Shown: positions 5,841 to 13,025 of the stretch, piece after piece
How the letters are laid out: the number at the start of each line of letters is the position of its first letter
Numbering within the stretch: position 1 is the stretch's first letter
Assembly (NCBI GenBank): GCA_013298125.1
Contig: JAAFJP010000048.1
Span: 1-34,201 of the forward strand
Source of the DNA: Cytophagales bacterium
GTDB lineage: Bacteria; Bacteroidota; Bacteroidia; Cytophagales; Spirosomataceae
Length of the DNA: 34,201 nucleotides
Reading direction: 5' to 3'
Notes under the pieces: model-generated
What the model was told of the DNA's origin: nothing
The model's database searches: none
What the model saw: the letters and a program-made list of their open reading frames with translations, nothing else
Program-made: the position numbers and the translations under genes

Positions 5841-6737
5841 ATGACCAAAATTCGTAAAGATATTCTCTGGAAAGGGATAATCGAAGACTTATTTGAACAC
5901 TTTTTGACTTATTTTTATCCAAATTCACCAGAGATTTTTGATTTTTCAAAAGGCTTTGAATTTTTGGATAAAGAATTGGAACAAATCACTATTCCTGCCA
6001 GAAGTAAGCATCGTTTTGCAGATAAATTAGTGAAAGTTTATACCAAAGAAGGAGAAGAAAAATGGGTTTTGATACATATCGAAGTCCAAGGTTACGTAGA
6101 TGAAATCTTCTCAAAAAGGATGTTCACTTATCATTACAGAATCTATGATAAGTATGACAAAACCGTTGCTGCCTTTGCTTTGTTTACTGATGACAACCCA
6201 AAATATCGTCCAGATACATTTGAGACAGGATTATTAGATACAAAAATTTTCTATCAATACGGTACATTTAAACTTTCAGATTACAAACCAGAAGATTTCC
6301 AAAAGAGTAACAATCCGTTTGCTATTGTCTTAGAGACAGCATGGTACGCTCTGAAACAGAATAAACTAACAGACGAAAACCACTTTGCTCTCAAACTTGA
6401 TTTGGCTCGAAGATTACACAAAAGAGGATTCCCAAAAAAGACTTTCCTGAAAATGTGTAACTTCATAAAACATTATGTCTCGTTTGCAAATACAGAATTA
6501 TTGCCTAAATTAGTAGGTGAAATTGATACCATTACCGAAACAGCAAAACCGATGGGAATTTTAGAAGCCATAGAACAGGAGGTCATTAGACAGACTACTG
6601 AACAAACAGAAAAACGAGTAACTCAACAGATTTTAACCGATAATATCAATAAACTTTATCGAAAAGGGTTTAATGCGGAGGCTATTGCTGAAATGTTAGA
6701 AATTCCTTTAAAGTTCGTCAAAAAAGCCGTTGCCTAA
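5841..6737 (+). CDS. Rpn family PD-(D/E)XK nuclease (recombination-promoting nuclease / putative transposase type)
   Basis: The 298-residue protein has the layout of the Rpn/PDDEXK nuclease-transposase group. An N-terminal helical segment (ILWKGIIEDLFEHFLTYFYP) is followed by a catalytic core with Asp 61 in HRFADKLVKVY and Glu 81-x-Gln 83 in WVLIHIEVQG, then SKRMFTYHYRIYDKY. The C-terminus is helical (TEQTEKRVTQQILTDNINKLYRKG) and ends in a small helix-turn-helix-like segment (AEAIAEMLEIPLKFVKKAV). Rpn proteins of E. coli are DNA endonucleases that promote RecA-independent recombination and act in phage defence or growth inhibition. I see no terminal repeats around this gene, so it is not shown to be mobile here. 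It starts 30 bp after dnaX and ends at the bidirectional hairpin 6740-6777. Confidence 0.85.
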   Translation: MTKIRKDILWKGIIEDLFEHFLTYFYPNSPEIFDFSKGFEFLDKELEQITIPARSKHRFADKLVKVYTKEGEEKWVLIHIEVQGYVDEIFSKRMFTYHYRIYDKYDKTVAAFALFTDDNPKYRPDTFETGLLDTKIFYQYGTFKLSDYKPEDFQKSNNPFAIVLETAWYALKQNKLTDENHFALKLDLARRLHKRGFPKKTFLKMCNFIKHYVSFANTELLPKLVGEIDTITETAKPMGILEAIEQEVIRQTTEQTEKRVTQQILTDNINKLYRKGFNAEAIAEMLEIPLKFVKKAVA

Positions 6738-6739
6738 AA

Positions 6740-6777
6740 GTTGATAGAGAAGAAATTACTCTTTTTTCTCTATCAAC
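6740..6777. terminator. Bidirectional terminator hairpin between convergent genes
   Basis: GTTGATAGAGAA (6740-6751) pairs perfectly with TTCTCTATCAAC (6766-6777). The loop contains the stop codon of the minus-strand gene (6756-6758) and a T/A-rich stretch. The position, between the converging nuclease and quinoprotein genes, supports termination, though neither side has a long U-tract. Confidence 0.6.
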
Positions 6778-9578
6778 ATCAATAAATTTCCATCAGGGTC
6801 TCTTAGATATACCTCATTTCCAATGGGTTTTGATAGAAAATTTACCCCATTTTCAATTAATCTTTTATAATCTTCCTCCAAATTTTCAACTCCAAAAGCA
6901 ATTTTCTGATAGCCTGTTTGTGTGAATGGAATGGGCTTTGCGTTGGCAATAGTTTTAGGGTTATCAAACTGCCATATTTCTAACAACATATTGCCTACAT
7001 TAAACCATGCTCCTCTTAATTTTAGGCTGTCGATATTGGCAATATCGTCTAATTTTGGGTTGTTTTTGATATTATCAACTCGGTTAATAGGCTTGTTTCC
7101 AAACAGTTGCGTGTAAAATTCTACCAAACGATCAATGTCGTGAGTAACGATGGCTACGTGACCAATCCAATTGTCTTCTGTGAATTTTGGTTTGTCTAAT
7201 TGCTCAACCTCCAACATGATATTATTGGCATCTCGGATGTAAGCGTACTGAATGCCAAATCCTCGATTTACTGGTGAATTCCCACGACTTACGACGGTTG
7301 CTCCGTTGGCTTTTGCTTTTTCATAAATACTGTTCGTAGCGGGTGATTGGTAGCATACGTGCGTGATGCCAGAGCCTTGTACGGGCATCACGGATAGCTG
7401 ATTATTTCCCTCAAAATGGATTAATTCTAATTGCCCATTATTACCTTTCATCATAACAGCCTTACGGTTATGATGTTGAAAACCAGCGAGTTGTTCTACT
7501 GAAATAGGCTTTTTGATTTCTGTTTTACTTGCTTCTTTCAAGCCCGTTACTTTCTCATAAAACTGTACAGATTTATCCAAATCATTGACCGACAGGCTCA
7601 CATGGCTGATGCTTTTTATGGAAGATTTGGGCAGTGTTTCAAAGCATAACAATACATTTCCAGCCTTCTCGTTAAACTTAGCATACCCAGAATTGACGAA
7701 TAATTGATTGCCAACAATGACTGGTCCAGACGAGTCAAATGCTCCACCGTTGCCTTTTACACCATTAACAGATGTAAACTCTTTATTGGCATCAAATTCC
7801 CATAAAATTTTTCCATCTTGGGTTGAATAGGCGTGAAGAATTCCGTCCAAAGCACCACCAAAAACTAATTCTGGTGTGGCAGTAATGGCGGCGGAAAGTC
7901 CTGAGCCACAAGCCCATTTTATACCTTCGGGACAACGATTTTTCTCCACCATCGACCATTGCAATTTTCCATCTGCCACATCAAACGCATGAAGTCCTGG
8001 GAAAGCGGGCTTATGTTTATCCGCCTCATAAGCCTCACGGTCATTCACAGGCACATAAAGCGTTTGATTATTACTCGCCATTCCCCAATGAATGCCCCCC
8101 ATAATTCCCCCACGACCAGCCCTTGTTTGCCAAACTATTTCTCCGTTTTTGTCAGGATTGAGGGCGTAAATCATCCCAGATTTTTGTCCTGCCAAAACCA
8201 AATCTTGTTGCCCTGAAACTAAAATCGGGGGAGCTCCAAAATCAAAATCTGGACCAAAATTCTCGGGGCAGTTTGCTCCATTTGGCATGGTGCAAGCGGC
8301 ATTCCAAGCATCTTTTCCAACGGTTTGGCGAACCCATTTTATTTGTCCATCCGATAAATTCATGGCGATAATGGCATCACTATTTTCGGAAGTTGGTTGG
8401 GTATAATTTTCACCCGTTCCTACATACAAAAGTCCACGTTTCAGGTCTATCGTTGGACTCGACCAAACGGGTGCTCCCGATGGTCCAAAATTCTGTGTTC
8501 CTTTGGCGTTGATGCCTTGTGGTTTTGGCTCTTCCGTAGTATAAGTTTTCCAAATTTGTGAGCCATCTTCTGCATCAAGAGCCACTACTGAACCTCTAAA
8601 AGTACAGCATTGGTATTTCGGATTATAGGCTGAAATAACTTCCGTAGAAGAGACAGGAATGTACAAACGACTTTGATGTAAAACCAAAGAACCCGTAATG
8701 GTTGCGACTTCATGCGAATCAATTTTTTTCTTCCAAAGCAATTTACGAGTCTGAATATCAAGGGCATAGACATTGGCTTTAAAGTCACCAAAGTACAAAC
8801 GATTCGCATTTCCGTTTTTGTCAGTACCAATCGAAATGGCACTTCTTATCTCATCTTCCGCCTGAAATGTCCAACGAACGCAACCCGTTTTTGTATCAAG
8901 TGCATAAATAACGCCATGCTGACTGGCGGTGAAAAGTGTATTGCCCGCCACAGTCGGTTGCGACCTCGCACGAGTGGCTTCTGGAAAAGCAAACGCCCAT
9001 TTTAGAGTCAAATTACCCACGTTTCTTGCATTGATTTGAGCATCATTTACGAAGCGTTGGTTCGATAAATTCATGCCCCAATTGCTGACTTTAACAGCCA
9101 GATTTTTAGCGGATTTTTTATCGTTAAAATCACAAGTACCAGCAATGATTTGAGGCTTTTGCGTATCAATTTTTGAGATAAATTCTGCCACTAATTTTCT
9201 ATCTTTTGGACTTAGTGATGCCCCTTGCACTTTCATCACACCAGAGGTCAGCGTTTTGATGATGGCGTTGGAAGAAAGCAATTGCAAAGACTCAAATTTA
9301 GGTGCTTCTTTTACCGCTCCGTTATGACAAAATGAGCAATTGGTTTTATAGATTTCTTCGCCTGTAAGTGTATTTTTTGAAAAAATATCAATCTTAAAAC
9401 TTAGAAGAATTATTACAAAGAATATATATTTTATCGGAGTTTTTAAAAAATTGATTGCAAGGTTAAAAAGTCTTCCAATATCCATAGCGAGGGGTTTAAA
9501 CCCCTCGCTATGGATATTGGAAGGGCATCTCGCCAAATAGGTTGTAATTATATATCTAATTGCCAATTTCTGATTCAT
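6756..9578 (-). CDS. Exported cytochrome c / PQQ-type beta-propeller dehydrogenase fused to two VOC (glyoxalase-like) domains
   Basis: The 940-residue open frame contains, in order, a hydrophobic signal at about 50-62 (YIFFVIILLSF), a mono-haem cytochrome c domain with CSFCH at 81-85 and a likely axial Met near 115, and a quinoprotein propeller at about 150-650. The propeller has repeats such as VIYALDTKTGCVRWTFQAED and resembles cytochrome-c-type polyvinyl-alcohol dehydrogenase. VOC domains follow at about 655-780 (ISHVSLSVNDLDKSVQFYEK) and 787-940 (IGHVAIVTHDIDRLVEFYTQ, ending RDPDGNLLMLIEK). The likely reaction is oxidation of an alcohol or sugar in the periplasm with electrons passing to haem; the substrate is unknown. 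Residues 1-40 are doubtful: they run through a perfect 50-bp palindrome (9473-9522). An internal ATG at 9485 lies in the palindrome and would give a 909-residue protein with the same signal sequence. Confidence 0.85.
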   Translation of the reverse strand: MNQKLAIRYIITTYLARCPSNIHSEGFKPLAMDIGRLFNLAINFLKTPIKYIFFVIILLSFKIDIFSKNTLTGEEIYKTNCSFCHNGAVKEAPKFESLQLLSSNAIIKTLTSGVMKVQGASLSPKDRKLVAEFISKIDTQKPQIIAGTCDFNDKKSAKNLAVKVSNWGMNLSNQRFVNDAQINARNVGNLTLKWAFAFPEATRARSQPTVAGNTLFTASQHGVIYALDTKTGCVRWTFQAEDEIRSAISIGTDKNGNANRLYFGDFKANVYALDIQTRKLLWKKKIDSHEVATITGSLVLHQSRLYIPVSSTEVISAYNPKYQCCTFRGSVVALDAEDGSQIWKTYTTEEPKPQGINAKGTQNFGPSGAPVWSSPTIDLKRGLLYVGTGENYTQPTSENSDAIIAMNLSDGQIKWVRQTVGKDAWNAACTMPNGANCPENFGPDFDFGAPPILVSGQQDLVLAGQKSGMIYALNPDKNGEIVWQTRAGRGGIMGGIHWGMASNNQTLYVPVNDREAYEADKHKPAFPGLHAFDVADGKLQWSMVEKNRCPEGIKWACGSGLSAAITATPELVFGGALDGILHAYSTQDGKILWEFDANKEFTSVNGVKGNGGAFDSSGPVIVGNQLFVNSGYAKFNEKAGNVLLCFETLPKSSIKSISHVSLSVNDLDKSVQFYEKVTGLKEASKTEIKKPISVEQLAGFQHHNRKAVMMKGNNGQLELIHFEGNNQLSVMPVQGSGITHVCYQSPATNSIYEKAKANGATVVSRGNSPVNRGFGIQYAYIRDANNIMLEVEQLDKPKFTEDNWIGHVAIVTHDIDRLVEFYTQLFGNKPINRVDNIKNNPKLDDIANIDSLKLRGAWFNVGNMLLEIWQFDNPKTIANAKPIPFTQTGYQKIAFGVENLEEDYKRLIENGVNFLSKPIGNEVYLRDPDGNLLMLIEKKE
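9473..9522. repeat. Perfect 50-bp palindrome across the 5' end of the quinoprotein gene
   Basis: The 25-bp arms 9473-9497 and 9498-9522 are exact reverse complements with no loop. The centre is GAGGGGTTTAAACCCCTC, and the outer ends are TTCCAATATCC and GGATATTGGAA. It encodes SNIHSEGFKPLAMDIG in the gene on the minus strand and carries the ATG at 9485. No target duplication is visible at its edges. Confidence 0.9.
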
Positions 9579-9666
9579 GGGAAATACTTGTTTGTGATGA
9601 GTTTGTTTTTTGTGAATTTACAGGTATTTTCAACAAAATATTCAAATAATAAGAAGAAAATAGATA

Positions 9667-9727
9667 AAACTTAGAGATTTAGAGGATTAGAGAAAAATTA
9701 CTGTCGTAACTCTAATTCTCTAAGTTT
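9667..9727. repeat. Inverted repeat with word-repetitive arms upstream of the hydrolase gene
   Basis: AAACTTAGAGA (9667-9677) and TCTCTAAGTTT (9717-9727) are perfect 11-bp arms. Just inside, TTAGAG words recur (TTTAGAGGATTAGAG on the left, its mirror CTCTAATT on the right). The rest of the gap 9579-9743 is AT-rich; I see no convincing promoter in it for either divergent gene. Confidence 0.7.
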
Positions 9728-9743
9728 AAATCCAAAAACTTTA

Positions 9744-10727
9744 ATGAACTGGAAAAAACTTTTACTTGGTGGTTTGTTACTCATCATTCTTGTACCTACG
9801 CTCCTATACGTAGGGTCGTTGGATTGGGCTAAAAAGCATAGTGCTGAGGTGGCAAAATCTCCGTTATTTTCTAAGGATTTTGACACGGGAAAATGTCGAA
9901 TAAAAGCCAATGGTTTAGAGTTTTTTGCGAGAGTAGCGGGCATGAAAAATACAGGTAAAAACGTCATTCTACTTCACGGTTTTCCAGAATCTTCGATTGA
10001 ATGGGAGGCTCTTATTAAAGTCGCAGCCGACTCAGGATATCGAGTTTTAGCTTTCGACCAAAGGGGTTACAGTCCAAATGCAAGACCTTCGGAAGTGTCT
10101 GATTACCAACTCAATAAACTTTCAGAAGACGTTTTTGCCATTGCTGATGCTGTTGGATTTGATACTTTTCACTTGGTCGGACATGATTGGGGAGCGGGAA
10201 TTGGATGGAAGGCGGTTATGGATAAACCCGAAAGAATTATCACTTGGACAGCATTGTCAGTCCCGCATCTTGGGGTGTTTTTTGATGGCGTTTTGAATGA
10301 CACAATTCAGGCAAAAAGGAGTGGGTATTTTAAGTTTTTTCAGAAAAAATATTTACCAGAATTTCTCTTGACTTTTGCAGGACAAAGAGGTATAAAAAAG
10401 TTGATAAATAATTTACCCGAAAACCAAAAAACGGAATATTTATCCATCATGGCAGAGCCTTATGCCCTCACGGCGGAACTCAATTGGTACAGAGCAATGG
10501 ACGTGGAGGGCTTTGTGAAAAAGAAGGTTTTTGAAAAAGATATAACTCGTCCAACGCTTTTTATTTGGGGTAAAAAAGATTTAGTAATTTCGGAAACTGT
10601 TATCAAGCAACAAGCGAAATTTATCAAAGGAAAATACAAAGAAATCCCTCTTGATGCAGGACATAATTTGATTCAAGAAAAAGAAAAAATAGTCATTGGA
10701 GCTATTTTAGAGCATTTTAAGGAGTAA
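9744..10727 (+). CDS. Membrane-anchored alpha/beta hydrolase with Asp nucleophile (epoxide hydrolase / haloalkane dehalogenase group)
   Basis: The protein is 327 residues long. Residues 5-24 are a hydrophobic anchor or signal (LLLGGLLLIILVPTLLY). The hydrolase fold follows, with the oxyanion segment LLHGFPESS at 76-84, a strand with FDQRGYS at 104-110, and the nucleophile elbow VGHDWGA with Asp 148. The acid is probably Asp in IWGKKDLVI (about 279) and the His is in DAGHNLIQ (about 309). An Asp nucleophile in a GHDWG elbow separates it from Ser esterases and points to epoxide hydrolases or dehalogenases; the substrate cannot be told. A cap domain lies at about 170-255. The next gene begins 32 bp downstream on the same strand, also exported, so the two are probably cotranscribed. 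Confidence 0.9.
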   Translation: MNWKKLLLGGLLLIILVPTLLYVGSLDWAKKHSAEVAKSPLFSKDFDTGKCRIKANGLEFFARVAGMKNTGKNVILLHGFPESSIEWEALIKVAADSGYRVLAFDQRGYSPNARPSEVSDYQLNKLSEDVFAIADAVGFDTFHLVGHDWGAGIGWKAVMDKPERIITWTALSVPHLGVFFDGVLNDTIQAKRSGYFKFFQKKYLPEFLLTFAGQRGIKKLINNLPENQKTEYLSIMAEPYALTAELNWYRAMDVEGFVKKKVFEKDITRPTLFIWGKKDLVISETVIKQQAKFIKGKYKEIPLDAGHNLIQEKEKIVIGAILEHFKE

Positions 10728-10759
10728 ATTTACAAATCAACAAACAAAATCCACAAATC

Positions 10760-11902
10760 ATGAAAAAAATCTTAATCGGTTTATTACTCCTGTGCGTATC
10801 TGCGTATGGACTTACTTTTACCAATAAATTTGCCCACCTCCGCAATTTTGCTTCTTGGGGAAAGCACTCCATTTTTGATTTCAGAACGCACCCTACTCGT
10901 GTAGTGCAAGCATCCGCAATACCTCAGCCCTGGGGCATTGATTCTTCTTACAACAAAAAAGAAATTCCAGATTCGTTAATGAAGGTTTTGGAGGAGAATA
11001 ATACGATTGCTTTTTTAGTGATTCAAGATGGTAAAATCAAATATGAACACTATTGGGATGGTCACGCCAAAGATTCACTAAGTGGTTCATTTTCAGCCGC
11101 TAAAAGCATGATTTCATTATTGATTGGCATTGCTTTGGACGAAGGGAAAATCAAATCCGTTGACCAACCTGTGGGTGATTTTATTCCATCTTTTAAAGAA
11201 GGCGGTAAAGACAAAATCACAATTAGAAACCTCCTCACGATGTCTTCTGGAACGAGTTGGTTGGAAAAAGATAAAGGCTATTTCTCACTCAATGCGATGG
11301 GATATTATGGCGATGATGAACAGTATGTAGTTGATAATTATGAGTTTAAAGAACCCGCTGGGGTCAATTGGGAATATCGTTCGGGCGATACACAGGCTTT
11401 GGGTTTGGTCGTTGAAAAAGTGTTTGGTAAAAACATTTCTACCTTAGTTTCAGAGCGTTTTCTGCAACCGATGGGAGCTGAGAAAAATGCCCTCTGGCTC
11501 TTGGATGGTGGGAAAAACCACGAAAAAGCCTTTTGTTGTTTCAATGGAATTGCCAGAGATTATGCTCGTTTTGGACAATTGATTTTGAACAATGGTAAAT
11601 GGAACGACAAGCAAATTGTTTCTGAAAAATACATCAAAGAAGCCACCAGTCCAGCAAGTTATTTGAAAGACCCAACTGAAAATAATAATCCTGTTGATTA
11701 TTATGGTTATCAATACTGGATTCTCAATCGTGGGGGCAGGACAGTTCCGATGATGAATGGGCTTTTTGGGCAATATGTTTATGCTGTGAAAGACAAAAAC
11801 ACTGTCATTGTACGTCTTGGTAATTCTCCGATTGGTAAATTTTACCACCATTTTCAAGGGGATGCTTTGAAGTATTTGGATGCTGGGTTGTCTGTTCTGT
11901 AA
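10760..11902 (+). CDS. Exported serine hydrolase of the beta-lactamase / 6-aminohexanoate-dimer hydrolase (class C-like) family
   Basis: The 380-residue protein starts with a signal sequence (KKILIGLLLLCVSAYGLTF). Active-site elements of the penicillin-recognising serine hydrolase fold are present: Ser 112-Ala-Ala-Lys 115 in GSFSAAKSMISLLIG, and Tyr-x-Ser near residue 206 in NWEYRSGDTQALG. The NLLTMSSG segment is typical of this family. The spacing and the WEYRSGDTQALG context resemble NylB-like esterases and amidases more than true beta-lactamases, so I do not predict antibiotic resistance. It follows the alpha/beta hydrolase gene by 32 bp. A long inverted repeat lies directly downstream (11911-12022). 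Confidence 0.9.
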   Translation: MKKILIGLLLLCVSAYGLTFTNKFAHLRNFASWGKHSIFDFRTHPTRVVQASAIPQPWGIDSSYNKKEIPDSLMKVLEENNTIAFLVIQDGKIKYEHYWDGHAKDSLSGSFSAAKSMISLLIGIALDEGKIKSVDQPVGDFIPSFKEGGKDKITIRNLLTMSSGTSWLEKDKGYFSLNAMGYYGDDEQYVVDNYEFKEPAGVNWEYRSGDTQALGLVVEKVFGKNISTLVSERFLQPMGAEKNALWLLDGGKNHEKAFCCFNGIARDYARFGQLILNNGKWNDKQIVSEKYIKEATSPASYLKDPTENNNPVDYYGYQYWILNRGGRTVPMMNGLFGQYVYAVKDKNTVIVRLGNSPIGKFYHHFQGDALKYLDAGLSVL

Positions 11903-11910
11903 ACGTTATT

Positions 11911-12022
11911 GCACACGGATTTTATGGATTAGACACGGATTTTTTAAATATTTTATCAAAAGATAAGTTAGTCTTATTATTTAAAAAATTAAATCCGTGT
12001 CTAATCCCTTCAATCCGTGTGC
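11911..12022. repeat. Long imperfect inverted repeat with internally repeated words
   Basis: The left arm (11911-11950) carries GCACACGGATT, then GGATTAGACACGGATTT, then TTTAAATA. The right arm (11980-12022) is its mirror with a few changes, ending AATCCGTGTGC. Within each arm ACACGGATT occurs twice as a direct repeat. The structure fills the whole gap between the serine hydrolase and the TIM-barrel gene. It could terminate transcription, but it has the look of a dispersed palindromic element. Confidence 0.8.
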
Positions 12023-12043
12023 CATCTTTAATCTCTAATAATC

Positions 12044-12964
12044 ATGTTACAACTCGGACTCGTAAGTGCTATTTTAGCTGACCGTACTTTTGAACAAGTC
12101 ATTGACTTTGTTTCAGAAAAAAACTTTAAATGTGTCGAAATCATGTGTTGGCCCGCCAACAATGCGGATGCTCGTAGGTATGCGGGTGTGAGCCATATCA
12201 ACGTGGATGCACTTGACGACACACAGATAGCGTATATCAAAAAATATACTGCCGATAGAAATATAACTATCTCAGGATTAGGATATTATCCAAACCCTCT
12301 TGACCCCAATACTGAACAAGCGGAGGTTTATATTGAACATATCAAGAAGATTATTCGTGGTGCTGCCAAATTGGGAGTTCCAGTTGTGAATACCTTTGTA
12401 GGTCGTGACCCACAGAAAAATGTGGCTTATAATTTAGATAAATTCAAAGACGTTTGGACGGATATTGTCAAGGTTGCAGAGGAAGAAAATATCAACATTG
12501 GTATCGAAAATTGTCCTATGTTTTTTACCAATGACGAGTGGCCTGGGGGCAAAAACTTGGCAACCACCCCCGCTATTTGGGATAAAATGTTTGAGATAAT
12601 TCCTTCCAAAAACTTCGGACTCAATTATGACCCATCGCATTTAGTTTGGCAAATGATGGATTATTGTCGCCCGATTTATGATTATCGTGAACGCCTACAT
12701 CATATTCATTTGAAGGATGCCAAAGTGTATTATGATAAACTCAATCGTGTAGGAATTATGGCAAATCCTTTGGAATATCATTCTCCTAAATTGCCAGGAT
12801 TAGGTGATATTAATTGGAGCAAATTCTTTGCTGCCCTCACCGACGTTCGCTATCGTGGACCTGTCGTGATTGAGGTAGAAGACAAAGCCTACGAAGGTTC
12901 ACCAGAAGACGTTGAATCAGCCATTTTGACGGCGAGAAATTATTTGAATCAGTTTTTGGGGTAA
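12044..12964 (+). CDS. Sugar phosphate isomerase/epimerase-like TIM barrel (AP endonuclease 2 superfamily)
   Basis: The 306-residue protein reads as a xylose-isomerase-like TIM barrel. Metal-binding positions of the superfamily are visible: Glu in NIGIENCPM (about 154), Asp-x-x-His in GLNYDPSHLVW, His in LHHIHLKDAK and Glu in GPVVIEVEDKAY. These enzymes isomerise or epimerise sugars and inositols in the cytoplasm using a divalent metal. There is no signal peptide. The exact substrate is not evident, and the neighbours (two exported hydrolases, an exported lipoprotein) do not define a pathway. Length is normal for the family. The ATG at 12044 lies just after the inverted repeat and an AT-rich spacer. 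Confidence 0.9.
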   Translation: MLQLGLVSAILADRTFEQVIDFVSEKNFKCVEIMCWPANNADARRYAGVSHINVDALDDTQIAYIKKYTADRNITISGLGYYPNPLDPNTEQAEVYIEHIKKIIRGAAKLGVPVVNTFVGRDPQKNVAYNLDKFKDVWTDIVKVAEEENINIGIENCPMFFTNDEWPGGKNLATTPAIWDKMFEIIPSKNFGLNYDPSHLVWQMMDYCRPIYDYRERLHHIHLKDAKVYYDKLNRVGIMANPLEYHSPKLPGLGDINWSKFFAALTDVRYRGPVVIEVEDKAYEGSPEDVESAILTARNYLNQFLG

Positions 12965-13025
12965 AAGATAAATAGATTTTGTAAAATAAGGTGACATTCT
13001 TTCACGCATTTTCATTCATTTTAAC

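Noticed and set aside
5841-6737. Complete insertion sequence around the Rpn gene
   Set aside because: No terminal inverted repeats or target duplications were seen at its edges.
10760-11902. Beta-lactamase resistance gene
   Set aside because: Motif spacing and context (NWEYRSGDTQALG) fit NylB-like hydrolases; no sign of true beta-lactamase specificity.
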